A DNA stretch of 64,000 nt from Cubamyces lactineus (GCA_022376465.1 JACDTU010000004.1:2108001-2172000); one strand, 5' to 3'. Counted from the first letter of the stretch, positions 11,972 through 24,216 are shown. A program made the numbers and translations. The notes: generated from the letters alone by a model not told the origin.

Positions 11972-14107
11972 TCAATCGAGAGCCGTTGCGCGGGCCTTCA
12001 GTGCCTCATCGACTATCTCAGCCATTGCGATGACAGCCTCTTCTTCCAGAGTACCTCCGATGACTTGCAGGCCAATAGGGGCGTTCTTGAACCTCTCAGG
12101 TGCATCTGTATCCGCTATTAGCACTGCAGGGGTACCGATAAATATGCACACAGTGTAACGTACACAGCTCGTAGTTCTCCTGGTCACGCCCACTAAGGAA
12201 CGCATGAGGGGGCTTCTTGCCATCCATCTCGGGGTCGACGCTTGTCACGGGAAGAACGCAGCAGACGTAGTTCAGCGCACTCCATGCCACAGTGTACGCG
12301 GAGATCCTGTAAAACCATGAGGATGCTGTTCATCAGAGCAGTCAATGTCACAACACCGATATGTACTTCGTTAGCCCATGAGGCGGGGGCGGGAATGGCG
12401 CAACAGGCGCAATGATAGCATCCACCGGACGTCCTGTGCCCGTACGCTCAGCGGTCGCACGCCAGTGTGCAAGGTACTCCTCCCGTAAGGTGGTACGTTT
12501 CTTCTGCACCTGCCAGAGGTCGTACGCCGAGATGCCGGGTGTGTAATCAACACCCGTCTCGATTGACGTAGACCCCTCGGGGCTCATAGACGTCAGGCGT
12601 GGTTCGCCGGTCTCGGCGGTTGTTGCGGATATATCGGAAAGGGCACCGGCCATCCATATGGACACCTACGAACCAAATTGATGGCTCCGAATAAGAACTG
12701 AATTGGAAGACCTACGAGAGAATCATACAGCTCTTGGTGCTTCAGTGCTTTCCAATTAATAACTGCCATTCAGGACTGATCAATACCTAAGGGAAATGGC
12801 GCGAGTCAAAATACCCACCTGTATGCCCAGCAGCTTCCAACGCGACTTTGGTCATTTCGAGCGCCCTCAGGACCGGCGGGCTAGGAACGACGTCCCCGTC
12901 GTCCCACATGATGCCGAAGCAAAGCTTTTCTCCGCCGCCGTGTTCAGCGAGTTTGTACGCGTCTTCGTCCCACTTCTTGCGAACGCAAAGGGGGTCAAGT
13001 AGCCATGGCTCTTGCGCGATGACCGCACGCATGAACGCCTTGATGCCGCTCAGGCTCCCGGACATAGGCCCAAGAGAAGACGGCGAGGAGTCCTGTCCTT
13101 CAAGGCTGTTTACGCATCCGCTGTAGGGCAAGCGACCGTAGGAAGGGCGTAGGCCATACAGTCCATTGAAGGCGCTCGGATAGCGTACAGAGCTGGGGAT
13201 CGATAAGCTTAAGGCGAGTGACCGAGGAAGATTTCACGTACCCGCCAAGGTCAGAGCCTATTCCCAGCGGGCTGCCTCTCATACCGATAAGGGCGCCCTC
13301 TCCTCCCGAGGAGCCACCGCATGTCAAGGTGCGGTTTGCGGGGTTACTGGTGCGCCCAAAGATCAAGTTGTACGTTTCGGACCACTGAAGACATGGCAAT
13401 TGACTTCAAGTTGGCGAGGATAGTAAGAGAGTACAAACCATGAGTGCCTGCGGAACGCTGGTCATGACAAACGGGATGGCCCCGCAAGCATATAGGATTT
13501 GGGTCATGACTGCATCGCGATCAGAGTACTTCCCAATCCACGACGCGTACCCTTCAGTCGTCGAAAGAGGCGGATGAGTGCTCTGGTCGTGCAGCTGATG
13601 CGGATGAGGCAAAACGCGCTCACCCATGGTGACCTCCAGACCCTTGATAGATATCTGGTCTTTGAGAGAAATGGGGAGGCCATGGAGGGGTCCGACAACT
13701 TTGCCCGTTCTGTTGAGGTATTCATCCAATTCTGCAGCACGAGCTAGAGCTCGCTCGACGAATATCTCGGTGAGGCAATTGACCTGATACACCATAAGCC
13801 ATCAGAATTGCTACGAATGGCCCACAGTTATGCGTACCAGTTGATGCGCAACAATAGCCCTCTTGTAATATGCGGTCGTCACCTCCACCGCGGATCACTG
13901 AGCCGAAGCGAGCTTTCTCAATAGCACCTCCACGTCGCGTGTGTTGGTAATGTCCACTTCGCGCCCGGTGAGTAGGCCACATGTATCGGGATACGTCCGG
14001 ACATCCAACAAGTCGTCAGTTGGCGAAGCGACGAGCAATTCCTTGGGTATACACTTCTGCTGACGTTGTCTCTTGTCAGAGACTAGTTGTCGCCACTTCT
14101 CGGCCAT
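11972..14107 (-). CDS. Amidase A (acetamidase type), in-frame TGA
   Basis: Amidase-signature enzyme, paralogous to amidase B at 27152. Exons: 14107-13838, 13783-13624, 13551-13439, 13384-13242, 13192-12819, 12762-12716, 12665-12367, 12306-12164, 12105-11972 (561 codons including the internal and terminal stops). Exons 2-8 have exactly the same lengths as in amidase B. The Ser-cisSer-Lys triad is visible: Lys in LPISLKDQ, Ser in CGGSSGGEGAL, and the nucleophile Ser after GIGSDLGG. One lesion: codon 71 is TGA (13897-13895), where amidase B has TGG in KLASAEWSAVEV. The rest of the frame, splice sites and catalytic residues are intact, so this is a very young pseudogene, a sequencing error, or a read-through case. 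Substrate unknown; relatives hydrolyse acetamide or other short amides. Confidence 0.85.
13895..13897 (-). other. Premature TGA in amidase A
   Basis: Reading on the minus strand, CAG-TGA-TCC interrupts exon 1. Amidase B has GAG-TGG-TCT at the aligned place, so one base change (G to A) explains it. No GT-AG pair that skips the codon keeps phase with exon 2. Confidence 0.85.
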
Positions 14108-14933
14108 CGCATCTGCGGTAGGAACTTGGAAGGGTAGGCGGGCACACGGTTGGTAACTGTACAGGCTTGGATGATATGCATTTCGATGACTACTATCTCA
14201 CAAGATACTACAGGGCAGGGAACATGATAGGGCTGAAGAGCTCACGATAGTCAACCCCATGACTACTCTACGGGAACCTTATCCCGCATCCCCACCGCTC
14301 TATGACCTGTATAGGCTGATGATCTACGACCTGTGGAACACGGTGGTCAGCAAAGTCCGTATACAAGATGTGCAAAGATAGAAAAGCTCAGAAGGTCATT
14401 CATGTCAGCGATACCAAGCGGGAGCCGAGCTCGAGAAGCAAGGTAGCGGGTCGACTAAGAGGTGCCAGGATGGTTGAGATACAACACTCTTCATAGCGAT
14501 CCACGAAAGTCCGATAGAATCCACAGCGAAGGTACTCACCACACCACACTACGTTGAGGCGTTTGGACAGAGAACAGAGAACGGAAGAGAAGATGGTGAG
14601 GTAAAACGGCGCGTCGATGCGAAATTTATGGTGGGATTAGGCGCCTGCATGATCGTGGGAATGAGCTTCTAAAATGAGCGGACTCATTCGATCGCAGATT
14701 TTGAGTGTGTTCCCTCAACGCCGGCCTCAAAGCCTCCAGAGACACTCTCGGCACTCCCACCGTCAAGCAACCCCTCAAGGTAAGCATCCAAACCGTCTTG
14801 CTGTTCCTCCAGATGGCCTTTGGGATGGTTCGAGGCGAGAAATCGCTGCCGAAAGGGGTGGATGGATGGACGGCATTGCGGATGACGCTGGACTTCAGGC
14901 TCACCTATACCTCGTAGTCTCCGCTCCCTCAAG
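14108..14933. other. Divergent region, amidase A / RPS3
   Basis: Shared upstream region of 826 bp. The RPS3-proximal part holds a likely 5'-UTR intron (annotated separately). No coding frame with recognisable content. Confidence 0.5.
14780..14917 (+). other. Probable 5'-UTR intron of RPS3
   Basis: Donor CAAG|GTAAGC at 14780 and acceptor CTCGTAG at 14917, 16 bp before the start codon. Leader introns are common in fungal ribosomal-protein genes. Inferred from splice consensus only. Confidence 0.45.
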
Positions 14934-15881
14934 ATGTCCGGCCAGATTAGCAAGAAGCGCAAGTTCGTCGCTGACGGTGTCTTCCGTGCCGAGTTGAACG
15001 ATTTCTTCACTCGTGAGCTTTCCGAGGAGGGCTACTCTGGTTGCGACGTTCGTGTCACCCACGCTCGTACTGAGGTGAGTAATACCACTGTGGGGGCAGT
15101 TTCTGAGAGCTGACAAGCCTGGCATAGATCATCATCCGTGCTACCCACACCCAGGAGGTCTTGGGTGAGAAGGGTCGCCGCATCCGCGAGCTCACTGCGC
15201 TCGTTCAGAAGCGTTTCAAGTTCCCCGACAACTCCCTCGAGCTCTACGCTGAGAAGGTCCAGTACCGTGGTCTCTCTGCCATCGCTCAGTGCGAATCTCT
15301 CCGCTACAAGCTCCTTGGTGGTCTTGCTGTCCGCCGGTAAGTAATCACCCTCTGGTTGCAGCAGGACCGGCCTAAATGCTCGTGAATAGTGCTTGCTATG
15401 GTGTTCTCCGCTTCGTCATGGAGTCCGGCGCCAAGGGTTGCGAGGTTGTCGTCTCTGGCAAGCTTCGTGCTGCCCGTGCGAAGTCCATGAAGTTCACCGA
15501 CGGCTTCATGATCCACTCCGGTCAGCCCGCTGTTGACTTCGTTGACTACGCCGTCAGGCACGTCATGCTCCGCCAGGGTGTCCTTGGTATCAAGGTCAAG
15601 ATGTAAGTGTCGTTATCTAGGCGCTTCAAACGCCCGGTGCTGATCCTCGTGTCTCCAGCATGAAGGGTTGGGATCCCGAGGGTCAGCTCGGCCCCCGCAA
15701 GCCTCTCCCCGATTCCGTCCAGATCCTCGAGCCCCCTCTCGACAAAATTGTGGCCGAGCCCACGTCCGAGCAGCGCGAGCCCGCTGTTGTCGCCGCCCCC
15801 GTCCCCGCGCCGGAGGAGGCTGCTGCGTACCCTCCCCAGGAGACGTACCAGCAGACCTTTGAGCAGCCCGCTGCCTTCTGA
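14934..15881 (+). CDS. RPS3: 40S ribosomal protein S3 (uS3)
   Basis: Small-subunit protein at the mRNA entry channel, 261 residues. Exons: 14934-15074, 15128-15336, 15390-15602, 15659-15881. It starts [17 protein letters not shown] and carries the KH-domain region with [19 protein letters not shown], then [19 protein letters not shown], the S3 C-terminal domain ([24 protein letters not shown]) and the fungal-type Ala/Pro/Glu-rich tail ending TFEQPAAF. Codon choice is strongly biased to C-ending codons, as expected for a highly expressed gene. Length matches fungal uS3. Confidence 0.98.
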
Positions 15882-16060
15882 TTTACTTCTATCATTGTTG
15901 TACGCCGTATGTCGCATTCCGGTACCACGCAATCATGATGCTTTTATGTGGGCACCACTTGTATTATGCTATCTGCCCTCAGGCCCGTGACCGAACGATG
16001 TTGTTGCCCATCGATACAAGTTTCAGCACAAAGCATATAAAGCGTATGTCTACCATACTA

Positions 16061-19000
16061 TCAAATATTGACGGATACACTACTGCCCGCCAGCCCACCC
16101 GGCCCACTGGGCAATGCCACATTCACCACCTTGTTGTGTGAACCCAACAGACCTGCTTTGATGGTCACTTGTACAGAGCTGATGGTCTGCGAAGGGTCAG
16201 ATACTGTCAGCGTTCGCTTGTCGAGGTCGTAGATGATGGCGGCATTGGCGTTCGTCTGGATGGTCACCGGGCCTTCGAGCAATGAAGGAACGAATGTGGC
16301 CGAACCCCCATTCGCCCCCCAGAACACAAACATGGCGACGCGGTGTGCGGCATCGAAGACAGCAGATACGTCAGCATCGTTCTTGATTGGGTATAGCTGT
16401 GTCTTCAGGGTCTTGAACTGGAACTCCTCTTGGCCGATAGCCGGGTAGACGGTGTAAGCGATGGGGATGTCGAGGTTTGCGCCAGAACCGTGATCGATCC
16501 ATGCGGAGAAGAGGTCGACGGTGGTCTCGCCGACAGTCGAGATACCGATGGTGGCCCAGTCGCCCGAGCGCGGACCGAAGTCGACGGCGAGGTCGAACTT
16601 GCCGTCGAAGAGACTCTGATCGAAGGTGTAGCCAACGTTGTCGTGCCAGAGCGAGCGCGCGAGGGTGAAGTTGCCGGGGTGAGACAGGGGGAGGCCATTT
16701 ACGTAGACCTTGCCGTTCAGGCGCTTCTGGTCGAGGACGGAGACGACGGGGTTGGACGTCGTCGAGTTGATGCTGGAGATCATGACGTGCTGCACGTCGC
16801 CGTCGAGGAAGAACCACGCCTTCTGGAACTGGAGCGTGCCCGTGTACGGGTTGGTGTAGCGCATCGCCGCGGCGCCGATTGACCCCGTGGAAACTCCTCC
16901 GACGAAGGCCTCCTTGCCCGTAAATTGCTCATGATCGCAGGTGAGGGGTGTCGCAGCGTAGTCGTTGGTGATACCCGGGATTACTAGTGTCTTGCTCAGC
17001 CGTGTATCGTACATCATAGCACATGGAAGACTCACGGTTCCAATCCCAAGCCGCGGCGATGTCCTCGTACTCATTACCCTGAAGATAGGTATACACCGTG
17101 CCGTCGGCAAGGTGGAAACCGAGCGGCTGCGAGCGAGAGGGGAATACCGTCAGCTCCAAAGTCTGCCTGCGGCATCAAAAAGACCTACATTCTGCGAGTT
17201 TGTACACTCTCCGTTCTTTGTCCTAGTGGAGTACATCTTCAGGGTGGTCACGTAGCCAGAGCCTCGTTGGACCTGGAGACGATTTTAGGGACGGTAAACG
17301 TAGTCTTATTGCCTCTCCACCCACCATGTAGTCATTCGCGTAGAACATACGGTTGCCGCTGATGGTGCCGGCGTTTGCGTCATTGCTGGGCTCTGCCAGG
17401 CTCTGGTACACAGATTGCAAGACATCCGAGTCCCAGAGCTGCCCAAGGTCCTGGATTTGGGAAATGTTGATCTTGATGCTCCCCGTAGCCCTGCGTTCGC
17501 AAACGAGTCAGTTCCACATCCCAGATCGCGCGAGTTTAACCCATGGCTACGCACTGATCGTCAACCACCGGGAAGCTGATGAACCGATTCAGGACACTCT
17601 GCGCGCAGTTAGTGAACGCAATGAAACAGCCTGGAGGAGACAACATACGAAATCCCAATGCAAGACGTCTGTCAAGATGTTACGGTATATCATCCAGAGG
17701 TCGCCTTGAAGTAGTGTCTCGAAGGCCGACTGAGAGCCCGTGTCTGCATTCTTAGCAGAGTACTGGGTGCCCGCAGCTGCGATTTCAAGAGCTAACACGT
17801 CGTTGGTGCTGTCATCAAGTAAGTATGGGCAACAAGCATTCAGAATCCTTGAAGTAACTTACTAGTCTTTGCCGTAGTTTCCGTTGTAGATGATACCACC
17901 ATGCTGTCCGAAGCTGCCGTCGGGGCGAATGCCGTCCGCCTTCACAGCGTTCTGGACGACGACTTCGGTATGAATGCGCCCGTAGCCATCTGTCAATATG
18001 GACGCGTTGTTGATGAGCAGGCCGGAGTCGATACCGATCTTCGCAACGTCGAGGGTGTTGGCGCCCGTTAAATAGCCCAGTCCGTTGACGTTGTGGTCGA
18101 ACGTCCCGAACGAGCGAGTGAGAATGTGGGTGCAGTTCCCGACCTGGGTATCAGTCAGATAGTCCGCCCCGACAAGGAGGCAGCCTTCTCCGACAAGTTC
18201 GGGAATGCCAATAATCTATAGGGTATGTGAGCTACACCCATGGTTGTCGCCCGCGCGATGTCGCACGTACGTTAGAGAACCAGTTCGTGTTCCAGAAGCC
18301 GGGCGTGCCACAAGGACACGAAGCGAGACCGCCGGAGTCGAGGCAAGCCTGATCCTGGAAGTCGTTCTCGAACCAAAAGTCCATGGCGCGGTGAATTGCG
18401 TCGAGGAGAGACGAGCTGTTTACGAAGCTGGGAGATCCACCCTCGACACCACCATGCCATGCACCCGCCATGCTGACTATGAGGGTCCGGTCAACCTGTG
18501 ATATTGTCATCATAGAGAGGGGTGTACTAACCTATGCGGTTCCAGTGGTCTTCCGCAGGCCTGTACGTCTATCAGAAAGAGCTCGTGCCGTTCAGAAAGT
18601 ACCCGTACCAATTGGCGCGCCTAGCATCGCAGCCGGTCGTGTAATCTATCTCTGAATCAGGCCATTTGCCATCCGGGCCGAGGGTGGACAACCTATAGAA
18701 CACGTTATATTCAGAACACCCTTCACTCCACAGCTGTTCGTACCATTGCGAGATGGAGCTCGTCGAAGTGATTCCAGAGAGGATCAACGTCAGTCTACGC
18801 TCACGCACAGTCGCGATGTCGGCGAGAGTGCCGGGATCGAGGGACTGTTTGGGCTGACTGGGGGCTGTCGAGGTGCTCGTAGCCAAAGTCGAGCTTGAAC
18901 TCGAGTTAGTGGCCGACGTGATCGTCGCAGAGACAGAGGTGAGAGACTGGGACAAGGAAGCTGAGCTCGAAACATCTGCACTAGACGTTGCAGCCGACGA

Positions 19001-19270
19001 CAGAGCGGAGGTGCTTGTAGAGTTTGACGTGGTTATAGACGCCGATGCAGCGAGGGAGGACGTCAAGGAGATCGGGACCGAAGTAGTACCGGAGAGGCTT
19101 GAATTGCCGGACGGGATTGCAATGCTAATCCCAGACGCGGAGATTGCAGAGGTAGTCGCGGCGAAGGACTTCCCTGCGTCGATGGCAGCGCCGGACGTGC
19201 CTTGGACGAGCCACGGGATCAAAACGATCCCAGAAACGAGTGCGAGCATCCTGGGCGCAAGGAGGGACAT
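16061..19270 (-). CDS. Polysaccharide lyase family 8 protein (copy 1)
   Basis: Secreted lyase of 888 residues. PL8 enzymes cleave acidic polysaccharides such as hyaluronate, chondroitin or xanthan by beta-elimination; the fungal substrate is not established. Exons: 19270-18744, 18692-18609, 18560-18532, 18476-18271, 18215-17863, 17808-17649, 17598-17555, 17490-17325, 17272-17189, 17126-17036, 16983-16061. The N-terminus has a hydrophobic signal segment, then about 110 Ser/Thr/Ala-rich residues that copy 2 lacks. The alpha-toroid domain includes HWNRIVSMAGAWHGGV, SCPCGTPGFWNTNWFSN, and the catalytic His/Tyr block DGSFGQHGGIIYNGNYGKD. The beta-sandwich domain has AAAWDWNLIPGIT and LWHDNVGYTF. 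Start chosen at the first ATG of the frame. All joins keep phase. Confidence 0.9.
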
Positions 19271-21488
19271 CGCGCTTGAGTTGGACAAGGGCGATGGAAA
19301 GGTGCCAGAGGACGGGGCAACGCGAGTAGGCAGGCAGCCGCGTTCTTATGAAGCACGCGCTGTGGCTGACGGGGATTCGGAGACAGGGTGCGAATAGATG
19401 GCATGCTTGGTCCTATGACACGGACGATGAAACATGGGCAGGCACGGAGAAGATGAACATTCGTGCGAGAGGGATGCCGTCCTCGCAGAGAGCGCGACCT
19501 TGGAAGCGCGACGCAGTCCTGGACAGCGCCCAAACGCGGTCACGCTCCTTCTGCGCATTCTCGGCCCGATCGTGCCGCGTCGAGTAAACGAACACCGAAA
19601 TGATGGTGCCGGCCATGGCTACGGCAAGCGACCTGCGACCACTTCGCCATTCCATCAATGGAGATCTTCGAGGATAGAAGGCGGCCGAGCTTCTTGTTGA
19701 CTTCCTGCATGCCGTGCAGCGATTGTCCAATGCAACAGATGAGCCTTCCCGGATCCCGAGGCCACCGTCGAACCACTCACCTCATGTACAGTCCCCCGCG
19801 GTCTTGCGTCCTACTCTTAGAGACACCCGTTGTACCACGCTGTCTCTGCATCACATGAGTACACCAGGCACTTCGTAGCAAGGCGATTTCTGATTGAAAC
19901 GTGCTATACGTCCCGTGGGCCGGGCATCGCGCCCACGTCGCATTTACCGCGGCGAAAGCCTGCGAGCGCGCTGCCCACCGGTACGGAAATGAACGAGAAG
20001 AGTCGTACCCAGTGCCCACTGCCCTCGTACGGGGTTTGCCAGAACGGACACAGTAGGTCCAAATCCGATCAATTGATGAGTTACACGGCCAGGGAGGAAT
20101 CTGCGAGATTCTTAAGAGAGGACCCGCCTGCAAATTGTCTGTGATGACTTCTTGTGATGGATTGCAGGTCAAACCGAGATTATCTTATGTGGGGCAGGAA
20201 TTGAGATCGTCGCAGAGTGATCTCAAATATCCTTAAGGTCAAGAAGGCGCTAATCTCCTTGGCCCTTGGCAACGTCGGCAGGGGAGACAAGAAAGGGCAG
20301 GTGGTTCACACGGCAGCCCCGTCCCTCCGGCACGATTTCGGCAGTCTGACCCAGTGACCGTGTGAACATGTGACAAATTGTGACGAACTGTCACGTTTTC
20401 CAGCTCTTTCCACGCAGGTTGCGCTGACCCCACTGTTGCAACCGTCTTCAACGTTCAACTCCAACCACCATGACTGAGCTTGGTCCCCTCGACTTCTGAC
20501 CCTGATCCTTTCGACATCGGTCTCTCTGCGTTAGTCTGCGCCAGTCTCCCTCATGCGACTCTCTTTAGTGACTTGTTCACTACGCGTTTGTACTTTTCGT
20601 GCCAAAACAAGAGAGCCTAAGGTAAGTAGTCATCGCTGATAGCTGACGCATAGCCTTGCTACGAATCGATGTGCAATTATCTGCCCGTTGGGCTTTGCAA
20701 GGTGAGCGATACTGCTGCCCATCATGCTAGGCAACTAACATAACATCGTCGAGAACGCCATACAGCATCGCCAACGGATGCCACGTCACAAATTGCTCTA
20801 GTCACTGTGCATCCTCAAGCCCTGTGGTGAGTCTTTTGCGCCCCATTCGCCTGCAAACACCATGGCTAATATGTGGATGTCAGTGTCAGCTCGTTCATGT
20901 GCACGCATGCGCACGTATCTCAAGGGCCAAGAGCGACTAAACCACTTAAGCTCAGAGGTACGTGTTCCCTCTACGGTACGTTATTTTCCTGATCACTCAG
21001 CACAGCTCCTCTGATAGATACCACAGCTTGTATGTAGAGTAGAGTAGATATTGCAGGTACTGAATATACTTCATTTCTGAATCCTGTACGGAATGCTGTG
21101 GGTGTGAATAGATTTCGGAATCAATCGGAATTGTTCGGATATATTCGGTAGCGCCTTGCATCTCGCATCAATCTCACAGCGTTGCCGAGGTTCACTCTTA
21201 AGAAAATCTTAAGAAATGGCCCCTCTTGTGTTGCGCACACGGGTCTCCAAATGCGATTCTCTTAAGATCACCTATGTGATTACACATACCACACGATTCT
21301 GTAGGTTTCCTGCAGAGGGCGGACTCGCCGTGTAGTACATACAATCCAAGATACCCGATAGAAGAGCCAAGTTTCTAGAGGCGACGTTAACGGAGAGCCT
21401 AGGCCGAGAATGAAGAGAGGTATACGTACATACCATCATGTTTCATACCAAACTGTTCTGCTGTTGATCGTTGTCCTCCGTTTCGAGC
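19271..21488. other. 2.2 kb region between the PL8 genes
   Basis: Promoter of PL8 copy 1 plus the 3' flank of copy 2. No ORF has recognisable content. From about 20550 to 21000 there are several well-formed splice-like GT/AG pairs that could belong to a small spliced transcript (see findings). Near 21116-21150 the core CGGA/TCGG recurs four times, and CTTAAG palindromes occur at 21199 and 21210. Confidence 0.45.
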
Positions 21489-24216
21489 TCACGCGGGTAG
21501 ATTCTGGGTCAAGCTGCTACCCGCAACACCACCGGTCGGGAGAGTGAACTGCACTGTCTTGGTCTTCGAGCTGCCCCACCCGGTCGGCGCGGTGCCAGAG
21601 CCCAGGGTGAAGGTAAGGGTGAGCGTGGAAAGCAGCTGCGTCGGGTCTGCGACAGTGACCGCCCAGTTGCTCATGCGCAGTATCACGTTGGAGCTACCCG
21701 TCGACTGAACCTTGATCGTCGCTCCACCCTTGGCGAGGGCGGGGACGGTGACCGACCCGCCGTTGTTCTCCCAAAAGACGATGAAGACCATCTGGTTCGC
21801 GACGTCGAGCAGCGCGGAGATGGAGCCGTCGTTGCGGATGATCTGCAGATTCGCGGCGGCGGCCTTCTGCTGGAAGGAGTCGGGAGTCGTCGCGGGGAAG
21901 ACGAGGTAGGAGATTGCGCTGGAGAGATCGTTGTGGCTGAGATAAGCCGTGAACATGTCCACCGTCACGGGCGGCTGCGACGACGCGCCGATCGCCGACC
22001 ACGAACCCGTCCGAGTGGAGATGTCGACAGCCAGGGTGACAGGATCGGACGTATTGAACACGTAACCGACGCCCCCGTGCCAGAGCGAGCTGACCTGCGA
22101 GAAGTTCCCGCCCGTCGTCGCTGCCCCGTTCACCAGCACCTGACCGGTATGCTTGCGTTGGTCGAGCACGGAGTAGACGGGCGCAGAGGTCGCGGATGTG
22201 ATGCGTGCAACCATGACCACTTGCACATCGTTCTCAAGGAAGAACCAAGTCTTGCGCCAGTTCAGGTTCTTGGAGCTCGGAGTTTCGTATCGCATAGCAA
22301 CGGCACCGACGAGCCCGTCAGAAGCGCCACCAACAAAAGTCTGCGTGCCGGTGTGGCGAGTCGTGCTGCAAGTCAAGGCCGTGGCGCCGTAGTCGACAGT
22401 AATGCCCGGAATGAGGTTCCAGTCCCAGGCCGCGACGATGTCTTCGTACTCGTCGCCGTTGATGTGTGTATAGACTGTGCCATCGGCAAGGTGGAAGCCG
22501 AAATTGTTGGCCTCGTCCGTGCACTCAGTGTTTTGCGTCCTTGTAGAATACATCCGCAGGGTCGTGACGTATCCGGGACCGCGCTGGACCTAAAATATGC
22601 GTCAGTCATGGGTGTTCACAAATCGAGACAGGCTCTGCTACTCACAGCGTAGTCGTTGGCATAGAAAACTCGGTTGCCAACCAAATTGCCCGAGTTAGCC
22701 GTAGTGGTGTTGAGAGATAGGTTGTTGAAAGCATCCAAGATGATGTCGGAACCCCACTCCTGACCAAGAACCTGAAGTTGGGTCAGGTTGGTCTTGATAT
22801 TCGCGTCCGCGCTATTGGAACACATTAGCGACACGAGCGTGGTGAAGGACAAAATGTGGACTTGCTGGTTGTCAGCTACGGGATCTGTCAAGAATCTCCC
22901 GAGTACACTCTGGATCGTACTCAGCTAGACGTCCTTCAATGCGAAGCCGAGGAACTTACGAAGTCCCAATGAAGGACGTTTGTGAAGATGTTGCGGAAGA
23001 TCATCCATTGGTCCGCATCGACGAGGGTCTCCAGTGCCGTCATTGAATCCAACCCGGCTTGGAACTGGGTACCTCCGGCCTCGATTTCGAACCCGAACAA
23101 GTCATTCTCGCTGTTACAAGGTTATCAGACGTGTCCCATCGAGGACTGACGGATCGACCTACTAGTCCTTGCCATAGTTGCCATTGTAGATGATTCCGGT
23201 GTGTTGCCCGAAGGAGCCGTCCGCCCTAATGCCGTCTGCCTTCAGTGCATTCTGGATCACTGCGTCCGCATGCACACGACCGAAAGCAGCCGAGACCAGG
23301 GTAGCGTTCTGCGTGAGGAGCCCTTCGTCAATGCCGATGCTCGCAATGTCCAAAGCGTTCGCCCCAGTGATTGCGCTGACGCCGTTGATCCCAGTGTCGA
23401 AGGTGGCGAAGGACCGTCCCGTGATCTTCGTGCAGTTGCCCAGCTCCGACGCAGTTAGGGAGTCTCCCAGCAGGAGGCACACTTCCCCAACGTACGTGGG
23501 AACGCCAATGACCTGCCAGCGTGACGCATATATTTAGCTCACACCGAGATAACCGTCGATGTGTCTATCTCTGTACACGCACATTGGAGAACCAGTTGGT
23601 GTTCCACAGGCCAGGTGTGCCGCATGGGCACGCGGCGTCGCCGCCGGAGTCCAGGCAGGCCGGAATGGCGAAGTCGTTAGCGAACCAGAAGCCCATCGCG
23701 GAGGAGAGCGCGGAGCGGACTTGGCTGCTCTGCACAAACTGAGCGGCGTTCTTCAAGCCTCCGTGCCAGGCTGAGGCGAAGGTCACTGTACGGTCCGAAT
23801 ATAAGCAACCTGTCCCGGTGCGGCGTGCATGGGTATGTTCTGCAACGTACAGATGCGCTCCCAGTGGACCTGGGCCTTCCAGTTGGCCGTGGGCGCATCG
23901 CAGCCTGCGGTGTAGTCCACGTCCGGCCATTGACCATTGGACTGGAGGGTAGACAACCTGCAAACAGGATCAGCGATCTGGGTCCGTTCGCTTCTGCAGA
24001 CACTCACCAGGTGGAGATGGACGTCGCGCCAGTGGTCGCGCCGACGATGGTGTCGTACCGACGCTGTGTGACAGTCTGGAGGTCTTGTGCCGTAGGGTCT
24101 GCAGCAGCATTGGCCCTGGGTATCGCCGAAGCGAAGGCCGGGGAAGCAGCGTAGCACGCCCAAGTGACGAGGGGGAGCAGCGTGCTAGCCATGCGGCGGT
24201 TCTGCGTGCTGAACAT
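21489..24216 (-). CDS. Polysaccharide lyase family 8 protein (copy 2)
   Basis: Tandem paralogue of copy 1, 776 residues, same strand. Exons: 24216-24008, 23957-23851, 23785-23583, 23512-23163, 23110-22960, 22909-22866, 22811-22646, 22589-21489. The signal peptide is MASTLLPLVTWACYAAS (the first ATG is 8 codons earlier). Landmarks: HWERILTFASAWHGGL, CPCGTPGLWNTNWFSN, catalytic DGSFGQHTGIIYNGNYGKD, NRVFYANDYAV, AAWDWNLIPGIT and LWHGGVGYVF. The 44-nt and 166-nt exons have the same length in both copies, while three introns of copy 1 are absent here. The intron 22865-22812 uses a GC donor (GCAAGT). No Ser/Thr-rich N-terminal linker. A TATA-like box lies about 65 bp upstream. Confidence 0.9.

Noticed and set aside
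13895..13897. TGA of amidase A read as selenocysteine
   Set aside because: The paralogue has Trp, not Cys, at this position, no SECIS-like structure was seen, and selenoproteins are rare in fungi.
16430..16882. 150-codon plus-strand ORF with an acidic, Val-rich product
   Set aside because: Exact antisense of PL8 copy 1 exon 11; such ORFs arise from C-ending codon bias.
18873..19397. 174-codon plus-strand ORF
   Set aside because: Antisense to the Ser/Thr-rich arm of PL8 copy 1.
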